64,000 bases of DNA from Norana najaformis. Taxonomy: Eukaryota; Annelida; Clitellata; Crassiclitellata; Hormogastridae. Below are positions 64,000 through 64,000 of the stretch, one piece after another. The position numbers were made by a program, and so were the translations under genes. Location: NCBI GenBank assembly GCA_964023275.1, contig OZ029923.1, positions 8,324,480-8,388,479 on the forward strand, read 5' to 3'. The first letter of the stretch is position 1, and each line of letters begins with the position of its first letter. The notes below the pieces were generated by a model. The model was not told where the DNA came from. It was given only the letters and a program-made list of their open reading frames with translations, and searched no databases.

Positions 64000-64000
64000 A

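Overview
This window comes from an animal nuclear genome, probably an invertebrate bilaterian. Its main gene is cut into more than twenty short exons with GT-AG introns. The non-coding DNA is packed with tRNA-derived SINEs, LINE tails, minisatellites and (TATG)n microsatellites, and a degenerate TTAGGG-type repeat is present. I cannot name the species or phylum from sequence alone.

Layout. Positions 1-26053 contain no exon I can recognise. They are either a long 5' intron of the gene that follows or intergenic DNA, and hold minisatellites, SINE and LINE relics, a long polypyrimidine tract and a few repeat-poor CpG-rich segments that could be regulatory. Positions 26054 to about 52942 on the + strand carry most of a roundabout (Robo) axon-guidance receptor: five Ig domains, three fibronectin III domains, a transmembrane helix and a cytoplasmic tail with a CC0-like tyrosine motif, a CC2-like Ena/VASP-binding proline motif and a conserved distal Ser/Asp/Ala block. 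I reconstructed 23 exons by hand from splice sites, reading phase and family similarity. Two of them (31 and 65 bases) are microexons found only by phase logic. The signal-peptide exon is missing and the last exon is ambiguous. The introns hold a 51-copy, apparently perfect 16-base minisatellite, a 250-base direct duplication on either side of one Ig exon, a 5S-rRNA-like element, several SINEs and a LINE fragment. Positions 52943-63855 are 3' flank or 3' UTR, with LINE relics, SINEs and large (TATG)n/(CATA)n arrays. At the right edge, on the - strand and convergent with robo, lies the last exon of an aminergic-type class A GPCR (NPxxY motif, helix 8, short tail).

Function. Robo proteins are cell-surface receptors for Slit. 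Ig1 binds Slit, and the cytoplasmic motifs recruit Ena and other adaptors to steer axons and migrating cells. The GPCR fragment is unrelated and merely adjacent.

I did not find an obviously new gene system. The most informative non-coding signals are a probable LINE/SINE partner pair sharing one 3' tail, microsatellites that repeatedly abut SINE 3' ends, a probable GC-AG intron beside a telomere-like repeat, an intact SINE with a perfect 12-base target-site duplication, and the flanking duplication around an Ig3 exon.
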